From contig NZ_CANMQQ010000003.1 in the NCBI RefSeq assembly GCF_947500045.1, positions 248,001 to 312,000 on the forward strand: DNA of 64,000 nucleotides, written 5' to 3'. A model generated the notes under the pieces. It saw only the letters and a list, made by a program, of their open reading frames with translations, was not told the DNA's origin and made no database searches. Positions 54,521 to 64,000 of the stretch are shown piece by piece. Source of the DNA: an uncultured Ruegeria sp. GTDB taxonomy: Bacteria > Pseudomonadota > Alphaproteobacteria > Rhodobacterales > Rhodobacteraceae. Numbering within the stretch: position 1 is the stretch's first letter; every line of letters starts with the position of its first letter. The translations under genes and the position numbers were made by a program.

Positions 54521-56850
54521 CTTTGGCCTGCTTTCAGTTTGTTTGTTTTAATCGCCTGTTTTTCCGGCGCCATTGACGGGCCACCTGAGGCCCCAGGGAG
54601 ACGAATGACAGCCATCGCGCCAAAATGGTCTTGTCCGTCGAATGTGGGCGCGTCTTCCAATGTCAGCACTCCGCCATGTTCTTCGATTATCTTTTTGACG
54701 ATAGGCAGGCCAAGGCCAGTGCCCTCGTCTCGGGTAGTCACGTAAGGTTCAAACAGCCGCGCGCGGTCTTCAGGCAGGCCGATACCGTTGTCGGCAATCG
54801 TGATCTGCGTTCCGGCATCGTCGCCGAAGACTGCAATCTTGATCTGCGGTTGCAAGTTGTCCGGTGCGCCCTTTTCTTTCAGCGTTCCAATGGCCTCACC
54901 CGCATTCTTGATCAGGTTGGTCAAAGCCTGACTCAGCATGGTTGAATCCACATCCACCAAAATTGGGTGTTCGGGCAGATCAGCGTCGATCTGAACGTCC
55001 GGCTGACCCGCTTGTTGCAGCAGAACAGCTTCGCGCACCAGAGTGACGATGTTCTCTTCCCGTCGTTCTGGTTCCGGCATCCGCGCGAATTTCGAAAACT
55101 CGTCCACGATCCGCCGCAGATCATTGGTCTGCCGCACAATGACATCAGTCATCGATTCCAGACTATCGCAATCTTCCTCATCCAATTTGCGCGAGAACTT
55201 GCGCTTGATCCGCTCGGCGCTCAATTGGATGGGGGTCAATGGGTTCTTGATCTCATGCGCGATGCGGCGGGCCACGTCGCCCCAGGCCGCCATTCGCTGG
55301 GCGCTGACCAGATCGGTCACATCGTCAAAGGCCACCACGTAACCTTCCAGCCCACCATCCTCACCACGTCGGGTTGCCATGCGCACCAACAAGTTCTCAA
55401 GCTGACCCTTGCGTGTGACCTTGACCTCGCCCTGTACCGCCTCTTGCCCGCTATCCTTAAGGTTTTCGAACAAAGGCAGGAATTCCGGCACCGCGATGCC
55501 GATGGCCAAATGGTGTTCACCGCCGGACCACCCGAGCAATCGCTCGGCAGACCGGTTTACAAACGTCACGCAGCCATCCGGATCAACGCCAACAACCCCG
55601 GAGGTCACCGAGCTGAGAACAGAATCGAATAACCGGCGCCGACGCTCGATCTGGCGCGTGTTCTCCAGCAACGTATCGCGCTGCCCCTTCAACTGACGGG
55701 TCATCTGATTGAAGTATCGACCCAGCATCGCGATTTCGTCATCGCTGGCCTCTTCGATGACCTGAACGCTCAGATCACCTGCACCAACACGTTGCGCGGC
55801 GGTGGTAAGTCGCCCGACAGGGCGCGATAGGCGCTCGGCGAACCACATGCCAAGTGACATTGCGGCAAGGATCAAGATCACCGCGAAGCTCAGGTACAAA
55901 AGCCCGAATTCGAACAGCACCCTGCCCCGTTCACTTTCAAGCTGTCGGTAGAACTGCGCAGTTTCCTTGGTTTCGTCCAGCAATGTCAAAAGCTGCCCGT
56001 CAACCTCTCGACTGACATAAAGATAACGATCCAGGTAAGCGCGCAGAGGCACCAGTGCGCGGAATTCGCTGTTTTCCCAATCGGCGATGATCGCCATGCC
56101 CTGATCATTCGCCTCGATCATCTCTTCCGGCGTGGGGGCCTCATAGTCGAACAGATAAGACCGATCCCCGCGCGAGCGGATCTCACCACTGCCGTCGATC
56201 ACATACGCCTCACGCAGGCCACGCTGAATCTGAGACTGGCCCTGCGCCAGTACCTCACGCAGCTCGGCGTCCGAGATATAGTAATCAAGCGATCGCGCGT
56301 TATCGAGAAACCGAGCCAGAACAACCGCGTCCTGGGTCAGACCTTCGCGATGTTCCAGTTCATAAGCCTCGGCAGCGGTCAGTGACGATCCCACAACCTG
56401 ACGCACCCGGTCTGAGAACCAACCTTCCAGGCCGATATTCACAGTCAACCCGGCGAATATTGCCACAGTCACGGTTGGCACCAAAGCCAACAGCGTAAAC
56501 GCGCCGATCAGGCGCAGGTGAAGCCGCGAACCCGCCGATTTGGCACGGCGTGCCGCGATCAGACTGAAGAGTTGCCCCAGTACCAGCGCGGCCACGACCA
56601 GCACATAGACCAGATCAGCCAACAAGATCAGCCGCAGCGTCGGAGCCGCAGCGCCAAGATCAAAAGGACCAATGACCAGATAGGTCGCAAGCGCCAAAAC
56701 CGGCCCTAAGATAACCAATCCCAAAGTACTGAAATTACGCATCCTCCGGGACCTGCGCCACCGGTTGATCGATAGGATCGGCCCACTCTGTGCCCGGGTT
56801 GCCACTGTCTGCCCTCTTACTGATGTGCCGCTTGCGCGGCTTACCGCCAT
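54517..56850 (-). CDS. ntrY: sensor histidine kinase NtrY
   Basis: A 777-residue membrane kinase. Three or four membrane segments lie within about residues 38-130, then an extracytoplasmic region, another segment near 320-345 (LLYLSFAVILILAAMSLGMW), HAMP, a PAS domain (DSVLSSVTSGVVGVDPDGCV), and the kinase core with the H-box [21 protein letters not shown]-box NLIKNAGEA and G-box DNGIGLPED. It donates phosphate to NtrX and is implicated in nitrogen or redox sensing. The N-terminal 35 residues are basic. Confidence 0.96.
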   Translation of the reverse strand: MAVSRASGTSVRGQTVATRAQSGPILSINRWRRSRRMRNFSTLGLVILGPVLALATYLVIGPFDLGAAAPTLRLILLADLVYVLVVAALVLGQLFSLIAARRAKSAGSRLHLRLIGAFTLLALVPTVTVAIFAGLTVNIGLEGWFSDRVRQVVGSSLTAAEAYELEHREGLTQDAVVLARFLDNARSLDYYISDAELREVLAQGQSQIQRGLREAYVIDGSGEIRSRGDRSYLFDYEAPTPEEMIEANDQGMAIIADWENSEFRALVPLRAYLDRYLYVSREVDGQLLTLLDETKETAQFYRQLESERGRVLFEFGLLYLSFAVILILAAMSLGMWFAERLSRPVGRLTTAAQRVGAGDLSVQVIEEASDDEIAMLGRYFNQMTRQLKGQRDTLLENTRQIERRRRLFDSVLSSVTSGVVGVDPDGCVTFVNRSAERLLGWSGGEHHLAIGIAVPEFLPLFENLKDSGQEAVQGEVKVTRKGQLENLLVRMATRRGEDGGLEGYVVAFDDVTDLVSAQRMAAWGDVARRIAHEIKNPLTPIQLSAERIKRKFSRKLDEEDCDSLESMTDVIVRQTNDLRRIVDEFSKFARMPEPERREENIVTLVREAVLLQQAGQPDVQIDADLPEHPILVDVDSTMLSQALTNLIKNAGEAIGTLKEKGAPDNLQPQIKIAVFGDDAGTQITIADNGIGLPEDRARLFEPYVTTRDEGTGLGLPIVKKIIEEHGGVLTLEDAPTFDGQDHFGAMAVIRLPGASGGPSMAPEKQAIKTNKLKAGQR

Positions 56851-56904
56851 ATGTCGTGGTCGTTCCCGGGTGCGAACCCGAATGCCACGATTTGTGTGGC
56901 GATA

Positions 56905-58272
56905 TTACATCAGTTTGCGTCGACGTGTCACCTGAATATCGAGGTCGGTGATCTTTTTCCGCAGCGTATTCCGGTTAATCCCCAGAAGATCAGCACATTT
57001 TGCCTGATTGCCCCCGGTCGCATCCAACGCGATTTCGATCAAAGGCGCCTCGACCTCGCGTAAAATTCGTTGATAGAGGCCCGGCGGCGGCAGGATATTC
57101 CCATGCAAATCGAAATAACGCCGCAGGTGACGCCCCACCGAAGACGACAGCTTTTCACGCTCACCATCGCCTAGAACCGGCTCGACCTCAGGCTGGCTGC
57201 CCAGCACCATCTCAACTTCGGTGCGCGAGATATCCTCGGCACGGCTGGTCAGGCTAAGACGTCGAATTGCATTTTCCAGCTGACGCACATTTCCGGGCCA
57301 GGAATACCGGCGCACCAGTTCAACGGCTTCGGGGCTGAGGCGGCGTTGTGTGCCACTTTCACGTTCTTCCCGAGCCAGAAAGTGATCGGTTAGCAGCGTG
57401 ATATCATCAACGCGTTCGCGCAGTGCAGGCACTTGGATCGTTGCACCACAGAGGCGATAATAAAGATCCTGCCGCACACGACCACTTTCCATCGCGCTGG
57501 TCAGATCCGATTGGCTGGTGGCCATGAAACGCGGTGCATGATCGCCCGGAGCATCCATCATACGCACGATCCGGGCCTGAATCTCATCATCGATATCTGT
57601 GATTTCGTCGATCAGCAGTGTTCCGCCCCGCACCCTGGCCATGACTCGCGCCGGGCCTTCCAGATCGCTGAGATCAGCGGCCGTTACGGTGACAAAAGGC
57701 AGTGTCCGGCGGTCTGAAAAATCATGAATGGCGCGCGCAATCAACGACTTGCCCGTACCACTTTCGCCCGAGATCATCACCGATAGATCCGTATTCATCA
57801 CCCGCGCGACCAGACGATATAGCGCTTGCATTACGGGGGTGCGCCCAACCAAAGGCAATTCGTCCGGTCGCTCTGCGCTGGGTTCAGAAAACTCGGTCTG
57901 CGCGCGCTGTTTCTGGTCCAGTGCACGCGCAGTGCGCTTCATCAGATCAGGTAGATCGAAGGGCTTGGGCAGATAGTCATATGCATCCGCCTCAGCCGCC
58001 TGAATAGCGGTCATAATAGTGTTCTGTGCCGAGATCACGATGACCGGCAGACCGGGACGATCTTGTGCGATCTTCGGCAACATCTCGAGCCCGTTTCCGT
58101 CCGGCATCACCACGTCCGAGATCACAACATCCCCCTTCCCCTCGGCCACCCAACGCATCAGCGTGGTCAGCGAGGATGTCGCATGCACTTTGCATCCCGC
58201 CCGTGTCAGGGCCTGGGTCAGAACCGTACGGATCGTGCGGTCGTCATCGGCGACCAGAACTGTGCCATCCAT
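56905..58272 (-). CDS. ntrC: nitrogen regulator NtrC
   Basis: A 455-residue response regulator of nitrogen control. The receiver has DDD near residues 9-11 and Asp53 as phospho-acceptor. AAA+: Walker A GESGTGKS and Walker B GGTLLIDE. The GAFTGA loop is absent, replaced by a short linker ([16 protein letters not shown]). R. capsulatus NtrC also lacks the loop and works with the housekeeping sigma factor. The Fis HTH is at the end ([20 protein letters not shown]). ATG at 58272 overlaps the ntrB stop (TGATG). Confidence 0.95.
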   Translation of the reverse strand: MDGTVLVADDDRTIRTVLTQALTRAGCKVHATSSLTTLMRWVAEGKGDVVISDVVMPDGNGLEMLPKIAQDRPGLPVIVISAQNTIMTAIQAAEADAYDYLPKPFDLPDLMKRTARALDQKQRAQTEFSEPSAERPDELPLVGRTPVMQALYRLVARVMNTDLSVMISGESGTGKSLIARAIHDFSDRRTLPFVTVTAADLSDLEGPARVMARVRGGTLLIDEITDIDDEIQARIVRMMDAPGDHAPRFMATSQSDLTSAMESGRVRQDLYYRLCGATIQVPALRERVDDITLLTDHFLAREERESGTQRRLSPEAVELVRRYSWPGNVRQLENAIRRLSLTSRAEDISRTEVEMVLGSQPEVEPVLGDGEREKLSSSVGRHLRRYFDLHGNILPPPGLYQRILREVEAPLIEIALDATGGNQAKCADLLGINRNTLRKKITDLDIQVTRRRKLM

Positions 58273-59351
58273 CAATTGCTCTCCTTGTCATATGTGCCTT
58301 GCGGTGCGCGCCGCAGCGACAATCGGAATACAGTACGCCCGGGCACAGATTCCGCTGATATCCATCCGTCGTGGTCGGATATGATCTTGCTGACCAAGGC
58401 CAGCCCCAGGCCGGTGCCGTTTTCTTTGCCGGAAACAAACGGATCGAAGATTTCTCCTTCAATCTTTTCCGGCAATCCCGGCCCGTCGTCGATGATCTCG
58501 ATCTGCAAGGGTAGCGAGTGGCCGGAACCATCGCTGCGTCGCAGTCGGAACGAATGTTCGAAATAGGTGCGCAACCGGATTGTGCCATTGCCATCAGCAG
58601 CTTCCGAGGCATTCTTGAGCAGATTTAGAACCACCTGCAAGAACTGGTCCGGGTCTCCGTAGGCCAATGGTAACGAGGGATCGTAATCCTCGATTATGGT
58701 CATATGCGCGCCGAAACCCAGCAGCGCCGATCGGCGCGCGCGATCCAAAACGTCGTGAATATTGACGGGTTTGAAATCGGGTTGAGACAGGTTACCGAAC
58801 TGTTCCACCTGCTCCAACAGCTTCACGATTCGGCGACTTTCTTCGACAATAAGGTCTGTCAATTCAAGATCTTGCTGTGAGATATTCATGCTCAGCAATT
58901 GTGCCGCACCAGTAATACCTGCCAATGGGTTTTTGATCTCATGCGCCAGCATCTCAGCCATGCCGATGGCTGACTGCGCCGCCGACTTCACCGTATTGCC
59001 GCGTGTCATCCGCCCGGATAGTTCGCGTGGCGAGATGATCATGATCATGGAACCGGGCTGCCCGACCAACGGCGCGATCTGCAACGCACATTGCAACGGT
59101 GCGCGATTGCCCGAGCCGACATCGACATCGTTCACAAACAAAGGAGTGCCTTGCTGACGGGCGCGCAAAAAGGCCTCCTCCAACGGCGCATCGACGGCGA
59201 TCTGATCCCAGACTGGGTGCCCGATCACCGCTTTGCGGGAGGCGTTCAAAAACCCCTCACCTGCGGAATTGATGTCTGCTATGCGATCCTCGGGGTCGAT
59301 GACGAAGGCCGGAACCGGCAGCGAGGTCCAGATGCTCTGATCCGAGGTCAT
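58272..59351 (-). CDS. ntrB: nitrogen sensor kinase NtrB
   Basis: A 359-residue soluble histidine kinase that phosphorylates NtrC under nitrogen limitation. A PAS domain fills residues 5-110 and the H-box [19 protein letters not shown] places His137. N-box NLLKNASEA and G-box DDGPGLPEK follow. It responds to PII in other bacteria. The ATG overlaps the dusB stop (ATGA), matching the nifR3-ntrB-ntrC order of Rhodobacter. Confidence 0.96.
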   Translation of the reverse strand: MTSDQSIWTSLPVPAFVIDPEDRIADINSAGEGFLNASRKAVIGHPVWDQIAVDAPLEEAFLRARQQGTPLFVNDVDVGSGNRAPLQCALQIAPLVGQPGSMIMIISPRELSGRMTRGNTVKSAAQSAIGMAEMLAHEIKNPLAGITGAAQLLSMNISQQDLELTDLIVEESRRIVKLLEQVEQFGNLSQPDFKPVNIHDVLDRARRSALLGFGAHMTIIEDYDPSLPLAYGDPDQFLQVVLNLLKNASEAADGNGTIRLRTYFEHSFRLRRSDGSGHSLPLQIEIIDDGPGLPEKIEGEIFDPFVSGKENGTGLGLALVSKIISDHDGWISAESVPGRTVFRLSLRRAPQGTYDKESN

Positions 59352-60331
59352 GCCGCAGCCTCCGCCGGGCTGCTCATGGCATCGCCTAACATCCGCAGCA
59401 CTTCATCCGTATCGCGCGACGTCAAGACCGCGCGTCGTAACGTGGCGGGCGTTCCAGCCCCATCCATGTACCAGCCCAAATGCTTGCGTGCGACGCGTAG
59501 GCCAAGATCAGTGCCGTAGAACCCAAGCATGGCCTGATAGTGACCGCGCACCATTTCAATCAGATCGGAACCAGTCGGTATGGTCGGCGCCGCAGCGCCA
59601 TAAAGATCGTGACAAATCTGCGCCAGCAACCACGGCTTGCCCTGAGCGCCCCGTCCCACCATCAGTCCGTCAGCCCCTGACTGTTCCAGCGCGGTTTTTG
59701 CAGCCTCCGCGTCAACGATATCTCCGTTCGCAATGACGGGGATCGAGACCGCCTCTTTCACCGCACGGATTGCATGCCAATCAGCGCGCCCCTTGTAGAA
59801 CTGGCAGCGCGTGCGCCCATGGATCGTAACCATCCGGATACCCGCATCTTGCGCCCGCCGCGCCACATCCGGCGCGTTCAGCAAATTGTCGTCCCAACCC
59901 AATCGGGTCTTTAGTGTCACCGGCACGTCCACAGCACCAACGACAGCTTCGATCAGCGTCAGCGCGTGATCCGGCGTTTTCAGCAAGGCTGATCCGGAAT
60001 AGCCGTTTGTCACCTTTTTGGCTGGGCATCCCATGTTGATGTCGATCACCCGCGCACCCCGGTCGACAACTTGACGGGCGGCTTCAGCCATCCAATGCGC
60101 CTCGCGCCCGGCCAATTGAACGGCAGTGTTTTCTACATCCGCCGACAGTTCAGCCCGTTCGCGGACGCCCGGTTTGGCCTGTACCATCTCTTGACTGGCA
60201 ACCATTTCGCTGACCACCATGCCCGCGCCGAAGCGCATCACGAGATCCCGGAATGGTCGATCCGTGATTCCGGCCATGGGTGCCAGCAACACCGGAGGGG
60301 TCAGATCTTTGTCAGCAAGACGCAGGGTCAA
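59348..60331 (-). CDS. dusB: tRNA-dihydrouridine synthase DusB
   Basis: A 327-residue FMN enzyme that reduces uridine to dihydrouridine in tRNA, also called NifR3 in Rhodobacter. Seen: LAPMAGITDRPFRDLV, DINMGCPAKKV with the active-site Cys, KTRLGWDDN and IHGRTRCQFYKG. I choose a TTG start giving MTLRLADKDLTPPVLLAP, which fits family length; an earlier TTG would add about 28 odd residues. Downstream, it overlaps ntrB. Confidence 0.92.
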   Translation of the reverse strand: MTLRLADKDLTPPVLLAPMAGITDRPFRDLVMRFGAGMVVSEMVASQEMVQAKPGVRERAELSADVENTAVQLAGREAHWMAEAARQVVDRGARVIDINMGCPAKKVTNGYSGSALLKTPDHALTLIEAVVGAVDVPVTLKTRLGWDDNLLNAPDVARRAQDAGIRMVTIHGRTRCQFYKGRADWHAIRAVKEAVSIPVIANGDIVDAEAAKTALEQSGADGLMVGRGAQGKPWLLAQICHDLYGAAAPTIPTGSDLIEMVRGHYQAMLGFYGTDLGLRVARKHLGWYMDGAGTPATLRRAVLTSRDTDEVLRMLGDAMSSPAEAAA

Positions 60332-60423
60332 TGTGCCTAATCCTTGAGCAGTTGCGCATTTGATATCGAAATCACAGCATATGAACAACAAAACGGCGGC
60401 GCACAAGCTCGTCAAATCATCAT

Positions 60424-60449
60424 ATGCCTATTTTTTAGGCATGTTGACG
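60424..60449 (+). promoter_or_regulatory. palindrome and -35 candidate before ispDF
   Basis: ATGCCTA-TTTTT-TAGGCAT (60424-60442) has perfect 7-bp arms, and TTGACG at 60444-60449 could be a -35 with a poor -10 near 60466-60472. It lies in the divergent dusB/ispDF region. Confidence 0.3.
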
Positions 60450-60511
60450 TGGGTGATTGCCTCTGCATTCACCGCCCCCTAAACAATGCCTCAATCAGGA
60501 GAACAAAAAAG

Positions 60512-61642
60512 ATGACCACAGCTGCCATCATTGTTGCCGCCGGTCGGGGCCAGCGCGCCGGAGGCGGAGTGCCCAAACAATGGCGTGCCATGGGTGGGCG
60601 GCGCGTGGCAGATTGGACCATCGATCGCTTCGAGGGGCTGGTTGATCATATCGTTTTGGTTCTTGCGGTAGACGACACTGCGGTCTGGGAAGAATTCAAC
60701 AATACTAAACTCATTCTTGCAGCGGGCGGCGCAGACAGGGCTGGATCGGTCCGCAACGGTCTGCAGGCTTTGGAAGCGTATGGCGTTGAAAAGGTTTTGA
60801 TTCACGATGTTGCCCGCCCTTGCGTTAGCGCTCGGGTGATCAGAGACGTTCTGGACGCGCTCGACACGCTTCCCGCTGCCGCTCCGGGATTGGCCGTCAC
60901 AGATGCCCTCTGGACCGGAGATGGATCGGTGGTCACGGGAACACAGGACCGATCCGGTCTTTTTGCTGCACAGACGCCGCAGGGGTTTCACTATGGCGCG
61001 ATCACAGCTGCGCACGCAGCCCATCCCGGAGGCGCAGCGGATGACGTCGAAGTCGCGCGTGCAGCCGGGATCGATGTTGCGATCATTCCGGGCGACGCGG
61101 ATAACCTGAAAATCACCAGACCCGAGGATTTCGACCGGGCCGAACGCATAATGGGTAAGGATATGGATGTAAGGCTGGGCAACGGATACGACGTGCACCG
61201 ATTTAGGGACGGAGATCACGTGATCCTCTGTGGTGTAAAGGTGCCGCATAATCGTGGTCTGCAAGGTCATTCGGACGCCGATGTCGGAATGCACGCGGTG
61301 ACCGACGCGATCTATGGCGCGCTGGCGCAAGGTGATATCGGGCAACATTTCCCGCCCTCTGACCCGCAATGGAAAGGCGCGGCGAGCGAGATTTTCCTGC
61401 GGCACGCCGTCGATCTGGCCGAGCAGATGGGTTACGCCATCTCGAATGTCGATTGCACGCTGGTCTGCGAATTTCCCAAGATCGGCCCGCATGCCGAAGC
61501 CATGCGCACTCAGATGGCGCGGATCCTGGGGCTGCGCGCCGATCAGGTCTCGGTCAAGGCGACAACATCGGAGCGGTTGGGCTTTACCGGTCGCGGCGAA
61601 GGCATCGCATCGCTCGCTACAGCCTGTCTGGTGAAATCATGA
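60512..61642 (+). CDS. ispDF: bifunctional IspD/IspF isoprenoid enzyme
   Basis: A 376-residue fusion of two MEP-pathway enzymes, common in alphaproteobacteria. IspD (about 1-220): CTP site [16 protein letters not shown] and [10 protein letters not shown]. IspF (about 221-376): GNGYDVHRF and GHSDADVG with the zinc-binding Asp-His, ending [14 protein letters not shown]. It makes 4-diphosphocytidyl-methylerythritol and later the cyclic diphosphate. ATG after AGGAGAAC. Its stop overlaps pgpA by 4 bp. Confidence 0.97.
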   Translation: MTTAAIIVAAGRGQRAGGGVPKQWRAMGGRRVADWTIDRFEGLVDHIVLVLAVDDTAVWEEFNNTKLILAAGGADRAGSVRNGLQALEAYGVEKVLIHDVARPCVSARVIRDVLDALDTLPAAAPGLAVTDALWTGDGSVVTGTQDRSGLFAAQTPQGFHYGAITAAHAAHPGGAADDVEVARAAGIDVAIIPGDADNLKITRPEDFDRAERIMGKDMDVRLGNGYDVHRFRDGDHVILCGVKVPHNRGLQGHSDADVGMHAVTDAIYGALAQGDIGQHFPPSDPQWKGAASEIFLRHAVDLAEQMGYAISNVDCTLVCEFPKIGPHAEAMRTQMARILGLRADQVSVKATTSERLGFTGRGEGIASLATACLVKS

Positions 61643-62136
61643 CCGTCGCACGGACGATCGGAACCGTCTGTGGCGTCGGTTATCTGCGCCCTGCCCCCGG
61701 CACCTGGGGTTCCCTGGCCGCGCTGCCGCTGGCCTGGGTGCTGCATATGCTGGGCGGTTTCCCTCTGCTGGTCCTCGCGACCTTCGCGGTCTTCTTCGGC
61801 GGCCTCTGGGCTACGCGCGTCATGACCGCTGGACAGGAAGACCATGACCCATCCGAGATTGTCATCGATGAGGTCGCAGGCCAGTTCATCGCCATCTGGG
61901 CGATTTCCTACCCGTCATGGGCGCACGGGATAGATATCTCAGCGCTCTGGCCCGGTTGGGTGGCGGGCTTCGTACTGTTTCGCCTGTTTGACATCACCAA
62001 GCCCGGCCCCATCGGCTGGGCTGACCGGCGCGGTGACCCGATGGGCGTGATGTTGGACGATGTGATCGCAGGCGTCTTTGCCGCCACCGGCGTGGTCATC
62101 CTTGCCGGTATCGCACATGGAGTGATGGGCCTGTGA
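61639..62136 (+). CDS. pgpA: phosphatidylglycerophosphatase A
   Basis: A 165-residue membrane enzyme that dephosphorylates phosphatidylglycerol phosphate. [29 protein letters not shown] and [14 protein letters not shown] are diagnostic, with three or four membrane segments. It is coupled to ispDF (ATGA) and to pncC (GTGA). Confidence 0.95.
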   Translation: MTVARTIGTVCGVGYLRPAPGTWGSLAALPLAWVLHMLGGFPLLVLATFAVFFGGLWATRVMTAGQEDHDPSEIVIDEVAGQFIAIWAISYPSWAHGIDISALWPGWVAGFVLFRLFDITKPGPIGWADRRGDPMGVMLDDVIAGVFAATGVVILAGIAHGVMGL

Positions 62137-62615
62137 CAGTGACCGACCTACTGGACCGCGCCAAAGCGCAGGGCGTGATGATCACCACCGCCGAAAGCTG
62201 CACGGGCGGCATGGTCGCTGTTGCGCTGACCGACATCCCCGGCAGCTCTGCCGTGGTCGAGCGCGGTTTCGTCACCTACACCAACACCGCCAAGCAAGAG
62301 ATGCTGGGCGTGCGTGCCGATACACTTGAGGCACATGGTGCCGTCTCAGAGGAAGTGGCGCGCGAAATGGCCGAAGGTGCGCTGCGCAATTCACAGGCGC
62401 AGCTGGCGGTCTCGATCACCGGCATCGCTGGCCCCGGCGGGTCAGAGTATAAACCCGAAGGCCGAGTTTGTTTTGGTCTGGCTGCCAATGATCAGGCCAC
62501 ACGTACCGAAACAATCGAATTCGGCGCATTGGGGCGTAACAATGTGCGCCGCGCTGCCCGTGATCATGCACTGGTCCTTCTGAACAACGCGCTTTGCACC
62601 CCGCCGCAGGATTAG
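62133..62615 (+). CDS. pncC: nicotinamide-nucleotide amidohydrolase (CinA C-terminal type)
   Basis: A 160-residue PncC protein, converting nicotinamide mononucleotide to nicotinic acid mononucleotide in NAD salvage. TTAESCTGGMVA, with a catalytic Ser, and VSITGIAGPGGS are the family marks. It is the stand-alone CinA domain without the N-terminal MoaB-like part. GTG start overlaps the pgpA stop. Confidence 0.93.
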   Translation: MTVTDLLDRAKAQGVMITTAESCTGGMVAVALTDIPGSSAVVERGFVTYTNTAKQEMLGVRADTLEAHGAVSEEVAREMAEGALRNSQAQLAVSITGIAGPGGSEYKPEGRVCFGLAANDQATRTETIEFGALGRNNVRRAARDHALVLLNNALCTPPQD

Positions 62616-62742
62616 AAAAACCTGCATGGCGTGGGATTTCCCAATGAACAAGGTTGCCATGCGGCCTGTCTTTGCGGCAGCTATCACGATTGTGAGGGCA
62701 AAGATGGTTGCACCTCATACCCCGCCTCGCGTAAACGCCGAC

Positions 62743-62873
62743 AACAAGACAACGGCCTTACTATCTTTTCTGCAATGAAAGATCGGGCCTTTTACAGGAG
62801 CAGTTGAGCCCACCTCAAACTGCTTTGCCCGCAAGGGCACAAAGCGGACCTCTTTGGGGTCCGCTTTTCTTTT
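62743..62873 (+). ncRNA. candidate structured RNA or pyrE leader
   Basis: The 330-bp gap 62616-62945 holds no ORF of note but four consecutive hairpins: 62754-62789 (GGCC arms with an inner ATCTTT/AAAGAT stem, then TTTT), 62799-62824 (AGCAGTT/AACTGCT with GAG/CTC), 62826-62839 (TGCCC-GCAA-GGGCA, a GNRA-type tetraloop) and 62841-62867 (the terminator listed separately). A weak promoter, TTGCAC at 62708 and GTAAAC at 62731, could begin it near 62743. It could be a small RNA or an attenuating leader of pyrE. I recognise no known RNA family. Confidence 0.4.
62841..62873 (+). terminator. strong terminator before pyrE
   Basis: AAAGCGGACC and GGTCCGCTTT form a perfect 10-bp stem with a 7-nt loop, followed by TCTTTT. 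It ends about 72 bp before the pyrE ATG. It may end ispDF-pgpA-pncC, a small RNA, or act as an attenuator. Confidence 0.85.
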
Positions 62874-62945
62874 GCACGCCTCTCGACTCTGACCTTGTGG
62901 ACGGGCTATCAGCCCGCAACGTCATTTCAGCACCGAGGTCCCGAC

Positions 62946-63626
62946 ATGATCCCCAGTTCCTTTCCCGATAGCACTGAAATCGCCCGCCTGACTGCGCGGA
63001 TGTTGCTGGAGATCAAAGCCGTCCACTTCAATTCGCGTGAGCCGTTCACCCTGTCCTCTGGCCTGCCCAGCCCGACCTATATCGACTGCCGCAAGCTGAT
63101 CTCGTACCCGCGCATCCGCTCGACCCTTATGGATTTCCTGACCGTCACCGTGATGCGCGACGCGGGCTTTGAAGCCTTCGACAACATTGCCGGTGGTGAG
63201 ACTGCAGGCATACCCTTTGCCGCAATGGTGGCTGAACGCATGGCCCTGCCGATGACATACGTGCGCAAGAAGCCCAAAGGCTATGGCCGCAACGCCCGCA
63301 TCGAAGGCGCGATGGGCGAAGGCGAACGGGTCCTGTTGGTCGAGGATCTGACGACTGATGGCGGATCAAAACTGTCTTTCGTGGATGCGATCCGCGACAC
63401 CGGCGCGACATGTGGGCATACGGCCGTGATCTTCTATTACGGCATCTTCCCCGAAACGGAAAAAACGCTGGGTGATCATGGCATACAACTGCATCACCTG
63501 TGCACCTGGTGGGATGTGCTGGCCGAGGCCAAGGCACAAAAGGCCTTTGATGAAGAAACCCTTAGTGATGTCGAGGCCTTTTTGAATGACCCGCGCGGCT
63601 GGCAGGACGCCAATAAAACCACGTAA
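62946..63626 (+). CDS. pyrE: orotate phosphoribosyltransferase
   Basis: A 226-residue enzyme making orotidine 5'-phosphate from orotate and PRPP in pyrimidine synthesis. The PRPP loop [14 protein letters not shown] and the lysine-rich [17 protein letters not shown] are clear. The ATG at 62946 is chosen because the in-frame extension is unlike the family. It stands downstream of a strong terminator with several hairpins, which could couple pyrE to nucleotide levels. Confidence 0.96.
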   Translation: MIPSSFPDSTEIARLTARMLLEIKAVHFNSREPFTLSSGLPSPTYIDCRKLISYPRIRSTLMDFLTVTVMRDAGFEAFDNIAGGETAGIPFAAMVAERMALPMTYVRKKPKGYGRNARIEGAMGEGERVLLVEDLTTDGGSKLSFVDAIRDTGATCGHTAVIFYYGIFPETEKTLGDHGIQLHHLCTWWDVLAEAKAQKAFDEETLSDVEAFLNDPRGWQDANKTT

Positions 63627-63632
63627 AACTCA

Positions 63633-63785
63633 TGTGGATAGATTGGGGATAAGCACAGAAGAATCGGCGCGCGCGCCACGATATCTAGTGACTTTTCCGT
63701 CGATTTCTACATAATAAGCTACGCACACGCAGGTATCGGAACTGTCAGGAAAGTTATCCCAAGGCTTTACCCCAACTTAGCCACA
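63633..63785. promoter_or_regulatory. cluster of DnaA-box-like 9-mers upstream of dnaB
   Basis: Four sites close to TTATCCACA: minus-strand CTATCCACA (63633-63641, one mismatch), minus-strand TTATCCCCA (63644-63652, one mismatch), plus-strand TTATCCCAA (63754-63762, two mismatches) and TTAGCCACA (63777-63785, one mismatch). They all lie in the 225-bp pyrE-dnaB gap, which otherwise has no gene. Confidence 0.45.
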
Positions 63786-63851
63786 AGGATTTCCAGATAG
63801 CTTGCAAACGCATTTCGCGTATAGAACCTCGGGACGGGCAGCGGGGACGAG

Positions 63852-64000
63852 ATGAACGAGATTAGCAGTATCGAGCAGGCAGCGGCACAGATTCAGAGCC
63901 CAGAAACCATGCCGCACTCCATCGAGGCCGAGCAGCAGCTTCTGGGTGCGATTCTAACCAATAATGATCTGTATGACCGAGTTGCGTCGATCATCGGGGC
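63852..64000 (+). CDS. dnaB: replicative DNA helicase DnaB (5' part)
   Basis: Only the first 49 codons are in the window. They read MNEISSIEQAA, then MPHSIEAEQQLLGAILTNND and DRVASIIG, the N-terminal domain of DnaB. A GGGGACGAG site precedes the ATG. The 3' end is cut by the window edge, not by mutation. DnaB unwinds DNA at the replication fork. Confidence 0.9.
   Translation, partial: MNEISSIEQAAAQIQSPETMPHSIEAEQQLLGAILTNNDLYDRVASIIG

Noticed and set aside
60491-61492. A 333-codon minus-strand ORF opposite ispDF
   Set aside because: Antisense to both domains of a conserved fusion enzyme.

Overview
The window looks like chromosomal DNA from a Roseobacter-group member of the Rhodobacteraceae (Alphaproteobacteria). 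Evidence includes the moderately GC-rich coding sequence, the dusB(nifR3)-ntrB-ntrC-ntrY-ntrX block next to trkA-trkH-hfq-hflX, the fused ispDF gene, the Usg protein, the zwf-pgl-pgi operon and the Asp-type (Mg-dependent) HemB. I see no integrase, transposase, phage genes or CRISPR array. Most of the window is ordinary core genome with small accessory patches.

Layout. 0.3-4.0 kb: an EnvZ-like sensor kinase, a metallo-beta-lactamase-fold hydrolase, and a glycosyltransferase islet framed by two identical tRNA-Asn genes. 4.0-9.5 kb: an acyl-CoA synthetase and the zwf-pgl-pgi sugar-phosphate operon. 9.7-14.7 kb: a radical SAM gene, a YSC84-type protein, usg and gyrA. 14.8-20.5 kb (minus strand): alanine symporter, universal stress protein, M32 carboxypeptidase, ctaA and trmJ. 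20.7-25.8 kb: a ThiE-like gene, psuK-psuG for pseudouridine breakdown, a DUF502 protein, then patatin and bdhA. 26-30 kb: a YejA-like binding protein and an arsenic operon (ArsR-ArsC fusion, second ArsC, AqpS-type channel) with a remarkable palindrome over its start codon. 30-36.9 kb: a stress-like small protein, a cupin regulator, an acyl-CoA ligase with a DsbA-family partner, an exporter, and a TPR/SH3 pair. 36.9-46 kb: mfd, hemB, a second YSC84 lipoprotein and a large Ntn-hydrolase (penicillin/AHL acylase family). 46-60 kb: hflX-hfq, trkH-trkA, a three-gene insertion, and the nitrogen regulatory block. 60.5-64 kb: ispDF-pgpA-pncC, a structured leader or small RNA, pyrE, and the start of dnaB.

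How the genes work together. NtrB/NtrC and NtrY/NtrX form two nitrogen-related two-component systems; neither response regulator carries the GAFTGA loop needed to contact sigma-54. Zwf, Pgl and Pgi feed glucose-6-phosphate into the Entner-Doudoroff or pentose phosphate route. The arsenic genes would reduce arsenate and let arsenite leave through the channel. BdhA with the patatin points to polyhydroxybutyrate or lipid turnover.

Points most worth a second look: the 38-bp perfect palindrome covering the ars start codon (possible leaderless mRNA), a 42-residue membrane protein candidate with its own terminator antisense to a solute-binding gene, a run of four hairpins ending in a terminator before pyrE, a cluster of DnaA-box-like sites before dnaB, the duplicated tRNA-Asn unit, the missing GAFTGA loops, and several convergent gene pairs that touch or overlap at their 3' ends.
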